DNA of 64,000 nucleotides, from NCBI GenBank assembly GCA_009823505.1, contig VZQC01006636.1, positions 509,443 through 573,442 of the forward strand, read 5' to 3'. Position 1 is the stretch's first letter, and each line of letters starts with the position of its first letter. Below the pieces are notes generated by a model. That model saw only the letters and a program-made list of their open reading frames with translations, had not been told where the DNA came from and did not search any database. Shown piece by piece: positions 23,744 through 35,199 of this stretch. The position numbers and the translations under genes are program-made. The stretch is from Rhizomys pruinosus (lineage: Eukaryota > Chordata > Mammalia > Rodentia > Spalacidae).

Positions 23744-24355
23744 AAGATGTAATATACTTAACCCTGGGTATCCTAGATATCTTTTGAGTAAAAAGTATGT
23801 GCACAATTAAAATTAATTGGTTGATTTAATTTTCATTTTGGTCATTTCACGTGGCTTGTGCTGTGCCGCCACCTGCCTGCCTGCTGTGTGCACACCAGCC
23901 AAGGAACTGAGTACATGGTTTCTTAATAATAATTTATCCTAAATCATGCCTAAATTTAATTTAAACTGTCTTTTAGAATTGGACGTAAAGTAACATGGTC
24001 TTTTAATTTCAACATTTTGAAGACAAAAACAGATGGATTTCTATGGGAGTTTACAGGCCTTGAAGTTCTAACAAAAGACACTTGCTCCAATAAATTTTTT
24101 TAATAACTATTAGTAAAAACCTCTCTACCAGCATAAATTAATATTTTGGTTCGATTTAAATGAAAAGTTTTTTTAAAAACTGTTTAATGTTTCTCTTTAA
24201 GCTTACCTTAGAACTATGCGTGTGTGTGAGTGAATGCATGTTCCTGTTTTTAATTCCTTATAATACCACAGGCTTAATTAGGAGTCAACTGTAAACAAAG
24301 ATAAATAAATTCAACTCATTAAAGACTGTTTTATACCTTTTGGTGACAAAATTTT

Positions 24356-24514
24356 TTATTTATTTATTTTTTTGTCTTTTGAGACAGGTTCTCCCTATAG
24401 CCCCAGCTGTCCTGGAACCTACTCTGTAGATCAGGCTGGCCTTGAACTCACAGAGATCCACCTGCCTCTGCCACCAGAGTGCTAGGATTAAAGGTGTGCA
24501 CCACCACACCTGGC
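24356..24514 (-). mobile_element. B1 SINE
   Basis: Antisense B1 with a T-rich start, GAGACAGGTTCTCCC, and CACCACACCTGGCT end. Confidence 0.92.
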
Positions 24515-24559
24515 TGGTGATAACAATTTTTAATTGGGTTTATATAAATTTTAGTATGT

Positions 24560-24761
24560 ATTAAATTCAATCTAATGATGAATTATTGTTGACTGTTATT
24601 GGTAATTGTTATTAGTTATAATTATTGTTTTTATCGATTATAATTACTAATAATTCAGGCTAATGTTGTTGATTATTATTAGTTATTATTATTAATGATT
24701 ATTATTGATAATGATTATAATTAATAGCAGTTATTGTTACTAATAAACAATAATTATTCAT
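24560..24761. repeat. TTA/TAA-rich low-complexity DNA
   Basis: Irregular TTATTA, TGATTA and TAATAA runs with many short palindromes. Similar sequence resumes at 25186-25290 beyond a B2. Confidence 0.85.
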
Positions 24762-24976
24762 ATTCTAAAAGACAGTTTAAATTAAATTTAGGCATGATTT
24801 AGGATAAATTATTATTAAGAAACTATGTGCTCAGCTCCTTGGCTGGTGTGCACACAGCAGGCAGGCAGGTGGTGCCACAGCACAAGCCACGTGTAATCAG
24901 GAATTTTGTGTGAAAAGTCTTTAAGGTGAAACACATTTAAAAGACCAATAATTATTCATGATTAATAATAGTTATG

Positions 24977-25200
24977 GGGGCTGGAGAGATGGCTTAGTGG
25001 TTAAGAGTGCTGACTGCTCTTGCAGAGGACCCGGGTTCGATCCCCAGCACCCACATGGCAGCTGAGAACCGTCTTTAACTCCAGTTCCAGGGGAATTCGA
25101 CACCCTCTTCTGACCTCTGTGGCATTGCATGACATGGGTGCACAAACCTACATGCAGAAAGTACATTCATACACATAAAAAATAAATTAAAATTTTATAA
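24977..25200 (+). mobile_element. B2 SINE with 14-bp target duplication
   Basis: Flanks TAATAATAGTTATG are at 24963-24976 and 25201-25214. It lacks the 17-bp internal duplication. It is inserted into AT-rich DNA. Confidence 0.93.
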
Positions 25201-25902
25201 TAATAATAGTTATGATTATAATTATTATAATTTTGTTATAATTATTATTGTTGTTGATAACTATTATTATTCAAATAATCCTTAATAATAAGACAAGATT
25301 AATTACTCCAAGACTGCAAATTACTGTAACCAATCTACTTTGGGCCCCCCCCAACCTTTGGCTCTGTAAACAGGACAGGGACAGTTAGACTTAGCATAGG
25401 GGCATCCTAAGGATAGCTGACCAGTAGGGACAAGATAAGAAAAAGAATAGAAATAGACACTAGGGATAGTTAGTTAGAGCCAAGTGGTTGAGAATGGCCT
25501 AAAGGATGGCATATGGATCTCACCTGTTTGTGTGATACTAGGCCATATATTCTACTTATACCAAAAATAACCCTACAACAAATTGTAAAAATAATTTTGT
25601 GTGTTTCTCATTGAACATTAAACAATAATGTGACTTCTCTTACAGGTCAACTTAACAATCTTTTCTTTATTACGTGGGTATGTATGTATGTATGCACACA
25701 TGTGTGAATGGGTGTATGTACTTATGTTTTAAATATATTTTCAATGTTAAAAATTATAAAACCAGTAAAAGACTGCCTCTAAGTTGAATTTGGCCCTTTT
25801 GTTCTCAGATGCAGGTTTACAATTAAACAGCCAATACATAATTCATTTCAATGGTTATGGGTTGATTGTCTATTAGAAATAATAAAAAAGGTTTTATTGG
25901 AT

Positions 25903-26062
25903 ATCTTTTTTCTTTTCTTTTCTTTTCTAGATAGGGTCTTCCTATAGCCCCAGCTGGCCTGGATCTCACTCTGCAGACCAGGCTGGCCTTGAACTCACAG
26001 AGATCCTCCTGCCTCTGCCTCCCTAGTGCTAGGATTAAAGGTGTGCACCACCACACCTGGCT
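25903..26062 (-). mobile_element. B1 SINE
   Basis: Antisense B1 following a TTTTC-repeat tail. It abuts a partial B2 on its right. Confidence 0.9.
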
Positions 26063-26063
26063 T

Positions 26064-26161
26064 AAAGACAGTTCTTAGCCGTCATGTGGGTGCTGGGAAA
26101 CAAACCCTGGTCCGCTGTAAGAGCAGTCAGCACTCTTAACCACTAAGCCATCTCTCCAGCC
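26064..26161 (-). mobile_element. B2 SINE, 5' part only
   Basis: Antisense tRNA-like half of B2, from GCCGTCATGTGGGTGCTGGG to CCATCTCTCCAGCCC. The 3' half is missing where the B1 begins. Confidence 0.88.
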
Positions 26162-26325
26162 CTTATTGGACATCTTAATGAGTATATACTGCCACCCACT
26201 GGTTATGCTCCTTCAACACCTGAGACAAAGATATAAACAGGGTTTCATAGTATTAAAGTTTTAAGAAAGTTTTGGGTCTTCGGGGGGTATGGGTTATTTT
26301 TCGTTGTTGTTGGTGGTGGTGGTGG

Positions 26326-26476
26326 TGGTTTGGGTCTTTTTGAGACAGGGTCTCACTACAGACCCAGTTGGCCTGGAACTCACTATGTAGATCAGGCTGG
26401 CCTTGAACTCACAAAGATCCACCTGCCTCTGCCTCCTGAGTACTAGGATTAAAGGTGTGGGCCACCACACCTGGCA
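26326..26476 (-). mobile_element. B1 SINE
   Basis: GTCTTTTTGAGACAGGGTCT start and CACCACACCTGGC end. It is preceded by a (GGT)n run at 26308-26328. Confidence 0.92.
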
Positions 26477-26479
26477 TGG

Positions 26480-28309
26480 GTTAGTTTAAAAAACAAATTC
26501 TGGATCCAACTTCACCATACCTGAGGGTCCCTGAATTCATTAATTTCTGTCTGTGTAAGTCAGGCACTTTAGGCTTAAGGCTTGCCATGGATGCTAGCAC
26601 ATTTTTGACTGGATAGGGGTCAATTTGCAGACCATCAGCCTGGGAAGTGTGTGTGTTGATTAGCTGGCTGGTTTTTGATTGGAGAGAGACTTGCAGGAAG
26701 CCACCAATCTGTGAAATCTGTCACACTGTGTGGTTCCCCAGCAGGTAGGACTTATTTAGCCACAGATGGGTGGCAGCAGACACCCAAGGCCAAGAGACCA
26801 TGATGGAACAAATAGTCTGCTGGGCCAAGCTGTGGAAATCTTCCACAGCCATGCTGACACTTTGCACACTAGCATCAGCATCAGCTCCATGAGAAGCTGC
26901 TGGAAGCTTCTTCTTCCCCTTCCCTCTTCTGCTCTCTTTGCCCCTGCAGGTGCACTCAATGTTCTAGATTTCTAGTAGCAACTTTGGGATTAAATATACA
27001 CAAATGTTCTCTCTATTTTTCTGTATTTTACAGTATTACCTGTGACATTTCTTTTGCCTCCAAGATATACAGGTCGATATAGAGACCATTTAAATAGACT
27101 TACTGGACCATTACACCTTGGTTCCTGTCTATAGGTATGTGTAATACAACTGCCTTTTAGACATCTAAAGGTCAAAATATAAAAATTTAAAAGACAAAAA
27201 GAGGGAGGAGGTTGAGCACTCCCTCTGGGATACAGTCAAATAGAGAACTCTTTATTCCAAACCTTATGATAAATTTTTAATTTTGAAATATTAAAGCTAA
27301 CTATGGGAAAAGATTTGCATGTTCTCACAGATCAAAACATCTCCAACTTAAATGCCTGAAAAGGGTATAGCTTTGGATTGTACAGGATGGACCAAGAAAT
27401 ATCAGGACAGAAGCTGGTCCATCTAAACACCAAGAAGAAGAAAACTTCAGACTGCCTGAGCCATAAGCACCAAACATTTATAAACTCTATTTAAAACAAC
27501 TGTTTATAATGTGTCCTAATGAAGTTTATTTTCTAGGTGCTGCTAAGTTTTGATTTAAAAAAAAAAAAGTTTACCTCTCTTTTTTATAGGAAAAAAAGGA
27601 AATTATGATGGTAATGGAATTGTTCCTTAACTACAAAAGAGCCAACTGCTATGGTCTCATGGAGCAAATATAAGCACTCTTTAAATAACTAATGGGCATA
27701 AGAACTGTAAACAGAAATTTTATTCAGAGCAAGACATTATTGTAAAATCTTTAAAGGCTTTATATTTACACAAAATGTGTTAATAGAAGAAAGCTTTAGT
27801 ACCAGCAAAGAGTCATTCTGCCAAGGAATGTTGGCTGGGGCCTAGTGGCCCCCCAAAACAAAGGCTATTTGCCTGCAAGTTGGGGTACACACAAGTGGGC
27901 ATTAAGACCCTGCTGCTGAAGACCTGATGTGAACATAAAAAGGACATGGAGACCACACTTGCAAGTGGACAGTATGTCTCTGAAATACCAGAGAGCCACT
28001 AGAAAGAAAAAATACTGGTCTCATTGAGTCAAGTTAGACTCAATACTGGTCTCATTGAGTGAATGTTACTTACATTCATTGCTTGTGCTTGACAATTGGT
28101 TCACTTCTGGGTTGTTTTTTTTTGGGGGGGGCGTATTTATTTGCCTTAGTGTAAAAAATAAAAATCTGAGGTCTGACCTGCCCCCCTTCCCCTGCCTGGC
28201 ATTCAAGACAGGCTTGAGTAGCTGGCTATTCAAAGCTCAGTTTACTTTGTGATGTTAGCCTCTCCCATGGACTCATCACCTGCCTCTCAGAAAAAAATAA
28301 AGGGTGAAA
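26480..28309. other. Proviral interior, no coding region recognised
   Basis: No retroviral protein motif could be read in either strand. A small direct duplication (AATACTGGTCTCATTGAGT) occurs at about 28012 and 28034. A purine tract lies at 28290-28309 before the 3' LTR. Confidence 0.5.
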
Positions 28310-28464
28310 TATGGGAAAATTCAGTTAAATATGAATTGGTTAGCAATGCCTTCTAGCACATAGGTGGCAGTCATGAAAACCGTACGATGTGTCCTCTGTG
28401 TGCTGTGCTTTCCCGTGCGTGTTTTCTACGTGGCTCACAGGAGGAACAATTGGGACAACCCACA
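28310..28464 (+). repeat. 3' LTR of the provirus, internally deleted
   Basis: Starts TATGGGAAAATTCAG (second base mutated from the TG end) and ends ACAACCCACA. It lacks roughly 185 bp of the middle, including the TATA region. Confidence 0.8.
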
Positions 28465-28532
28465 ATTAGTCTTCTCTTGCATCATGTTTAACTATTTACC
28501 ACTTAAAATGTTCTTCCCTTTTCAACTTTTTA

Positions 28533-28744
28533 AACATTTATTTTTATGTGTGTGAGTGTTTTGCCCATGTGTATATGACTACACCCTTGTTGCTGTTCAA
28601 CTCCCATGGAGGCCAGAAGAGGGTGTCTGATCCCTTAGAACTGGAGTTATGGATGCTGTTAGCCACCATGTGATTGCCAGGAATTGAACCTAGGTCCTCT
28701 GGAAGAGCAGCCAGTGCTCTTACCACTGAGCCACCTCTCCAGTC
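28533..28744 (-). mobile_element. B3/B2-type SINE, antisense
   Basis: TTTATGTGTGTGAGTGTTTT, CCAGAAGAGGGTGTCTGATC, and the GCCACCTCTCCAG end. Confidence 0.88.
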
Positions 28745-28799
28745 ATATATATTGATCTCATATATAATATATATTATATAATATATATATTATATATCA
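28745..28799. repeat. (TA)n-rich microsatellite
   Basis: TATATAAT-type runs directly at the left edge of a large inverted repeat. Confidence 0.9.
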
Positions 28800-28800
28800 G

Positions 28801-29898
28801 TCAAAACCAATGTTTTATTGAAGCTTTGTGCATTTCATACATTTCCCAATCAAATCTAGACACATTCCCCCTTCCTTGCCCCCACCCCACCAGAGCTCAT
28901 GCATTCTGCCATACATGTTTTTGATGTTTTTCTCAGTCTCTTTTAAAATTTTTGAGGCAGAAGTTTACTGTTTCAGGCAGAATTTCACCATTTTGATCAG
29001 TTCTTTGTCACAGACTTATTGTTGTTATTGTTGTTGTTGTTCCTTCCAATTTGCATCACTCCAAAATGTGCATATATGAATGCCATACATGTATCAAGAT
29101 TATGATGTCATAGGTTTTAGCATCTTCAGCTTCAATTCTTACTGGCAAGTGTTGCTACCCTGTGGCTGCCATTGCTTTTGCCATCCTTCAAAGATGAGAA
29201 ACAACTTTTCAACCTTCCAATATGGACTGAAGACTCATGTCTCTCCAAGAATCCTCCAAACCTTCAGTGCCAGATGGGGACTGCTGAGACATCCAGTTGT
29301 GGACTGAGCAACTACTGGGGTTTCCACTTTTTCAGAATATAGACTGCCATTGTTGGACTACTCAGGCTGTATCATGGAGGCCAGTACAGAAAGATCAAGA
29401 CAGGACGTGGTGCTTACTGGACCTCATTTGGTGGTCATGGGAAAGGAAGACCCCAGTGTGGAGCACAAGGGCAGGACTGATGGTTGTTTGGGCTTGCCAA
29501 GGAGGAGCCTTCAAACAATTCCTTAAGTAAAACGTGACATCTTTCAGTCTAATAAAGAAAAAATTAAAAAATTAAGAAATCATAAGCTGAAGATGTTAAA
29601 ACCTATGATGTTATAATCTTGATGTATGTGTGGCATTCATATAAGCATATTTTTCTGTGATGAAAATTGGAAAGAACAGCAACAACAACAAAAGATTGGG
29701 TCAAAGAACTGACATAAATGGTGAACTTCTGCCCAAAACAGTAAACTTCTGCATTGAAAATTTTAAAAGAGACTGAAAAAAAGATGAAAAACATGTATGG
29801 CAAAATGCATGAGCTCTGGTGGGGTGGGGGACAATGTGCCTAGATTTGATTGGGAAATGTATGAAATGCACAAAGCTTTAATAAAAAATTGGTTTTGA
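28801..29898. repeat. Large inverted repeat of L1 3' UTR with about 450-bp loop
   Basis: Left arm 28801-29132 (antisense L1 3' end) and right arm 29584-29898 (sense) are reverse complements with small indels. The match runs past the A-tail into TCAAAACC/GGTTTTGA flanks. The loop matches (inverted) 51760-52030, where it joins the same 3' UTR, so loop plus right arm is the normal element. Confidence 0.85.
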
Positions 29899-30049
29899 AA
29901 AAATGAGAGAACTCTGCATTCTTTTATTCTGTGTACAGTTACCTCCTGTGGATCTCTATAGTAATTACCATCCACTATGAAAAGAAGCATTACTGATGAG
30001 AGTTGACAGATGCAATACTCTGTGTAAAGGTAAGTAAGAAGTTAGAGAT

Positions 30050-31290
30050 TGTACTCAGTCTGTAGATTGCTTTTGGTGGGATGGCTGCTTGTTTTCAAAA
30101 CATTGATCCTGATAATTCATGAACATGTGAGGTCTTTCCATCTTCTGGCATTTTAAATTTCTTTCTTTAGTGCCTTAAAGTTTATATTGTGTAAGTCGTT
30201 CACTTCCTTGCTTAGATGTATTTCAAGGTGTTTTTCCAGGCTATCATGATTGGGATTGTTTCCTAATTTCTTTCTGAGTATGTTTGTCATTAGAATATAG
30301 GAAGCCTGCTGATTTGTGTGTTAATTTAGAATCATGCTACTTTGCTGAATGTGTTCATCAGCTATAGGAGTTTCCAGGTGGAGTGCTCAGAGGTGTCTAT
30401 ATAGAAAGAATCCTATCACCTGAAAAAGACTACATTGGCTTCTTTCTTGTCTATTGTATCCCCTTTATTTTATTTTCTTGTGTTATTGATAAAACTTCAA
30501 GCACTATATTGATCAGGAATGGAAATAGTGGCCATCCTTTGTCTCATTCCAGATTTTAGTGAAAATGCTTTGAGTTTTCTCCTTTTAGCTTGGCGTTAGC
30601 TATGAATTTCTTGTATATTGTCTTTATCTTGTTGATCTATGTTCTTTGTGTGTAGAATCTCCAGTATTATTACTATGAAGGGATATTGGATTTTTTTTTC
30701 CAATGACCTTTTCTGCATCTAATGATATGATCATGTTGTCTCTGTCCCTGAGAATGTTTATGTGATGGATAACATTTATTGATTTACATATGTTAAAACA
30801 TCACTGCATGTCTGGGATGAGGCTGGCTTGATCATGGTAAATGATCTTTTTGAGGTGTTCTTAAATTCGGTAATTACTATATATGGGTGGAAGGTATGTA
30901 TTCATATTTTAGAATAATATAAAATTAAGGAGGAAAATGTGATTTACCTGAACATATCTTGGAATTAACATACAGTTCATTCTCAGAGGTCATAATTTTG
31001 ATACATATGTGATGGTTATATAGGCATATGTTGGAGCACTAGAAAGGGGAGGGACAACAACACAAAAAGACTGGGTCAAATAACTGACTGATACAGTTAA
31101 ACTCTGCTCAAAACAACAAGCCTCTATAGTGAAAATTTTTGGAAAGACTGAGAGAAAGATGTAGGACATGTATGGCAGAAGGCACGAACTGGGGCAGGGT
31201 AGGGGGCAGGGAGAGGGGAATGTGTCTAAATTGGACTGAAAGATAATGTATGAAATACACAAATCATCAATAAAATATTTTTAAAAGAAT
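30050..31290 (+). mobile_element. L1 with inverted 5' segment (twin-priming form)
   Basis: 30050-30870 is antisense ORF2 reverse-transcriptase-region sequence (conserved blocks such as TTGATTTACATATGTTAAAA and GGCTTGATCATGGTAAATGA). 30871-31290 is sense 3' UTR with a G-rich tract, ATGTATGAAATACACAAATC and an A tail. Both halves are degenerate. Confidence 0.75.
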
Positions 31291-31579
31291 TTGTGTGTAT
31301 GTGTGTTTTCAGTATGGTTTTGAACTAATACATTTCTGTGCATTGCTTTTTATGCTACATAAGAATTATTTCTCTCTCTCCTCTCTCTCCCTGTATAACC
31401 CTCTCTCCTCTTTCCCCAATTACGTGTTCTCCATTTTCCCCATTTCATCCATGATAATACCCGTCTCCTACCAACCCCCTCTCCTGAGTTCCTCCTTCCC
31501 CATTATCCCTACATTTTCATTTTCCTGGCTCCTGCATTTGAATCAGGATATATACTTACAAGTAGGAATCTGAAGCTAA
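31291..31579. other. Pyrimidine-rich spacer
   Basis: A (CT)n patch at 31371-31410, otherwise no recognised feature. The 92-codon plus frame here is low-complexity. Confidence 0.5.
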
Positions 31580-31900
31580 GATACAAATGAGAGATAACAT
31601 ATGCCATTTGTTTTCCTGAGTCTGTTTTATTTCAGTTATTATAACAGTTTCTACCCACTTCCATCCATTTACAAGAAAATGTCATGGTTTCATTCTTCTT
31701 TAACTCTGAGTGGAATCCATTGTGTAAATACATTTTCGATACCCATTCATGAGGTTAGAAACACTTGTTATTTCCATTTCCTATTTATTGTGAAAAGAAC
31801 AGCAAAAATCATGGCTGAGCAAGTGTCTCTGCAATAGAATATTGTGTCATCTGGGTATATCACAAGGACTGGAATAACTGGGCCACATGGTAGATTATTT

Positions 31901-32222
31901 TTCCTCTATGCATGATTTATTGAATTTCTGTGCATTTCATGCAGTATGTGTTAATCATATTTAGACCTCGCCCCCCATATACACCTCCCTTAGGCCCCCC
32001 CCACCAGATTTCATGCAGTCTGTCATATATATTAAAGCCTGTCATATCAAGTTTTTGTCCCCAAATATCCCTTGGTGTGAGTTCATTCACTCTAGTGTAG
32101 TAATCAGCTGCCAATTGTTTCTTGGCTAAGGTGGTGCCCATTTCTTCAGTTCTATGCTGGGCTTTTATCTCACTCCGTTTAGATGGGTCTTTTGCATGCC
32201 ACCATTTCTGTAAGTTCATATG
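31901..32222 (-). mobile_element. Nested 5'-truncated L1 3' end
   Basis: Starts GATTTATTGAATTTCTGTGC. Flanked by AGATTATTTTT (left) and AGATTTATTTTT (right), an imperfect target duplication. Confidence 0.75.
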
Positions 32223-32644
32223 AGCAGATTTATTTTTAGCTTTTTAAGAGTTCTCCATTCTTATTTCCACAGTGAGTAAACCAATTTGCAGTCTTGCCTG
32301 CAGTGGATGCCGGTTCCCCTTTCCCCACATCCTCACCAACATTTGGTGTCATTTGTTTTCTCAGTCGTAGCCAGTCCAACTTGATGAGATGAAATCTTAA
32401 AGTAGTTTTGATTTGCATTTCCATACTTACTAAGGATGTTGAACACTTTTAAGGTATTTTTAGCCATTTTATTTCTTCTTTTGAGAGCTGTCTATTCAGA
32501 TTTTAACTAGGAATTTGTTTTCTTTATTCTTTGTGTTTTTTTTAACTTTTGTATATTCTAGAAATCAATCTGTTAGCTGTATAGTACTGAGGATTTTTCT
32601 CCTAATCTGTGAGCTTTCTCTTCATTCGATTTATTGTTTCTTTT

Positions 32645-32884
32645 TTTAATTTTCTATTTATTTTTGTATGTGTATGAATGTACTGTCTGCATGTAGGTTT
32701 GTGCACCCCTGTCGTGCAATGCCGCGGAGGTCAGAAAAGGACATCGGATTCCCCTGGAACTGGAGTTCTCCTGGAATTGGAGTTATACACGGTTCTTAGC
32801 TGCCATGTGGGTGCTGGGGATTGAACCCTGGTCTTCTGCAAGAGCAGTCGGTGCTCTTAACCTCTAGGCTATCTCTCCAGCCCC
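32645..32884 (-). mobile_element. B2 SINE with 18-bp target duplication
   Basis: Flanks CGATTTATTGTTTCTTTT are at 32627-32644 and 32885-32902. Carries the 17-bp internal duplication. It is inserted in an older antisense L1. Confidence 0.95.
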
Positions 32885-32978
32885 CGATTTATTGTTTCTT
32901 TTGAAATACAGAAGCATTTTAGCTGAACAAGTTGATTGTTAACTTTAATTCCTGAGCGACTGAAGTCTGACTTAAAAG

Positions 32979-33147
32979 GCCGGGCTTGGGGGCGCACACC
33001 TTTAATCCTAGCACTTGGGAAGCAGAGGCACGCGGATCTCTGTGAGTTCGAGGCCGGCCTGGTCTACAGAGTGAGTTCCAAGACAGCCAGAGCTACGGGG
33101 AGACCCTGTCTCAAAAAGACCAAAANACAAAAAAAAAAAAAAAAAAA
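32979..33147 (+). mobile_element. B1 SINE with an N in its A-tail
   Basis: GCCGGGCTTGGGGGCGCACA start. The tail contains the ambiguous base at 33125, an assembly join or correction point. Confidence 0.92.
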
Positions 33148-35178
33148 GTCCTTTCCTGCCACTATATCTTGTAGGGTGCTGTCTATGTTTTCTTCCAAAA
33201 ACGTTTAGCATTTCAGGTTTCACATTCAGTTATTTGATCAATTTGGGTTGACTTTTACATAGGATGATAAATATGAGTCTAATTTTATTTATGTACAAGT
33301 GGAGATCCATTTTTGCCAGCAGCAGTTGTTGAAGTGATGTCTTTCCCCAGTGTGTGTTCTTCACACTTTTTCAACTATTATGTGGCTAAAGCTGTGTGCA
33401 CTCAAGTTGGGGGTTTCCTTTTTTTTTCATTGATTTATATATCTGTTTGTGTGCCAATACCTGCTGCTTATGACATAGTTCTTTAATATAGTTTGAAATC
33501 TAGATCTCTAACCCCCCCCCATCATTGCTCTTTATGCTCAGGATTTCTTTGAATACCCAGGGATTTTTATGATTCATATGAATTTTGAGAATATTTTTTC
33601 TATTTCCGTGAAGACTGTCTTGGGGATTTTGATTGGCATTGCATTGAACCTACAGATTGCTTTTGCTAAGATGGTCACTTCACAATACTAATTCTACCAG
33701 TCCCGAGTATGGGGGATCTTTCTATCACTTTGTGTCCTCCTGAGACTTTCTCCAAATATTTTAAGTTTTAATTATTGAGGTCTTCAACATCTTTGGTTAC
33801 AGTTATTCCTAGACTTTTTTAAATTTTCAAGTGAAATATCATCTTAAGATTTAAAGATGCATATCAGCTATGAGAGGGGGAGACATGTGACATTTGTCTT
33901 TCTGAGGCCGGATTACCTCACTCAGGATGATTGTTTCCAGTTCCATCCCTTTACTTAACCATATTATTTCAGACTCTGTAATTAATAATATGGGTGTAAA
34001 GTATGTATTCATATTTTAGGGATTAATATAAAATTGTGGGAAATGTGAATTCCTAAACATAAAAAAAGGGTGAGAGAAAGATGAGGACAGTTATGGCAGA
34101 ATGCACGATCGGGATGGGGTGGGGTGGGGTGTGGGGAAGGGAAAGGGGAATATGCCTGAACTGAATTGAAAAATGATGTATGAAATACACAAAATTCAAT
34201 AAAATAAATAAATAAAAAGATTTTTTATTTTTTAATTTTTTTATTGATGATGGTATTCATACATTTAGCTTTTCAGTTCAAATTTAGATATATTCCCCTC
34301 TCCCTGCCCCCCACCCCCACCCCAGTCATGCCTTCTGCCATATAGTCTTGCATCTTTCTCTCAATCTTTCCCAAGTTTTTCACTGCAGAGGCTTGTTGTT
34401 TGGGGCATAATTTGTGTGTCAGTCGTTATTTGACTCAGTCTTTATGTGGTTGTTCCCTCCCTTTGTATTGCTCCAAACTATGCCTATATAACCATCACAT
34501 ATGTGTCAAAATTATGACCTCTGAAAATAATCTATTAATTAATTTCCAAAATATGTTATAAGCATTCACATTTTCCCCTTTACTTTATATTACTCTAAGA
34601 TATGGAATACATACTTTGTCAAAATTAATGACCTCTGAAAATCATATGTATAATTCCAGAATATTTTTAAGCCATTCACATTTTCCCCTTTAAACTTTAT
34701 TTACTCTAAGAATATGAATACATAACTTCCCACTATACAGTAATTACACGAGTCTGAAAATAAGTGGTAGGTCAATTTTGAGCGCCGTTAAGAGAGTATC
34801 TATTAAACAGCAAATTTGCTTTCAGTAAAAAATAAATATACCCATAATGTTGTTCAGCTTCTTCAATGGGAATTTGGTGTTAGTATCAAACTGGGGGGGG
34901 GGGCTAACCATTTCTGGAATTCACATGTTCCCTTAATTTTATCTTACTCTAAAATTAATCCATACTCTCTCCCCATATACCACAATTACAAAGTCTGAAG
35001 ATAAGTGGTGGGTAATTCTAGATCCCATTAAAGATATTCACATTATAATGGTACAGTTGCTTTCAGGTAAAAGAAAATATTGCTCAGTTGCCTTACAATA
35101 GGTACTTTGGTGCTAGCATCCACAGATTGAGGGATATATTTGTCATTTGTTTTTTCTGGGAATGTGTTACTCACTTGA
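33148..35178. repeat. 2-kb direct duplication, copy 1 (error-rich)
   Basis: Matches 35200-37235 end to end in the same orientation: antisense L1 ORF2 sequence, sense 3' UTR, then antisense 3' UTR. Differences are dominated by one-base gaps and insertions, and an 11-G run near 34894 replaces CCACAAGTGA of copy 2. It lies 23 bases after an N. Confidence 0.9.
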
Positions 35179-35199
35179 AAAAAAAAAAAAAAAAAAAAA

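Larger units (their letters stand above)
23848..24893. repeat. 132-bp inverted repeat, 782-bp loop
   Basis: The arms 23848-23979 and 24762-24893 align without gaps as reverse complements with five mismatches. The outer ends both read CACGTG. The loop holds an antisense B1 and a TTA/TAA-rich stretch. Confidence 0.95.
22329..28464 (+). mobile_element. Endogenous retrovirus (class II-type, mys-like), degenerate
   Basis: A 341-bp 5' LTR (22329-22669) and a shortened 3' LTR (28310-28464) bracket about 5.6 kb. The outer flanks carry the 6-bp duplication ATTAGT at 22323-22328 and 28465-28470, typical of class II (beta-like) elements. A primer-binding-like TGGCACCCAGAGG starts two bases after the 5' LTR, and a purine-rich tract precedes the 3' LTR. 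No gag, pol or env frame survives; SINEs, an inverted repeat and AT-rich DNA fill the interior. The mys assignment rests on LTR length and is inference. Confidence 0.75.
31580..32978 (-). mobile_element. Older L1, antisense, interrupted by an L1 end and a B2
   Basis: L1 3' region blocks (CACATGGTAGATT; TTTCCCCACATCCTCACCAA; TTGATTTGCATTTCCATA; TTTTCTCCTAATCTGTGAGC) run antisense. They are broken at 31901-32222 by a younger L1 3' end and at 32645-32884 by a B2. Confidence 0.75.
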
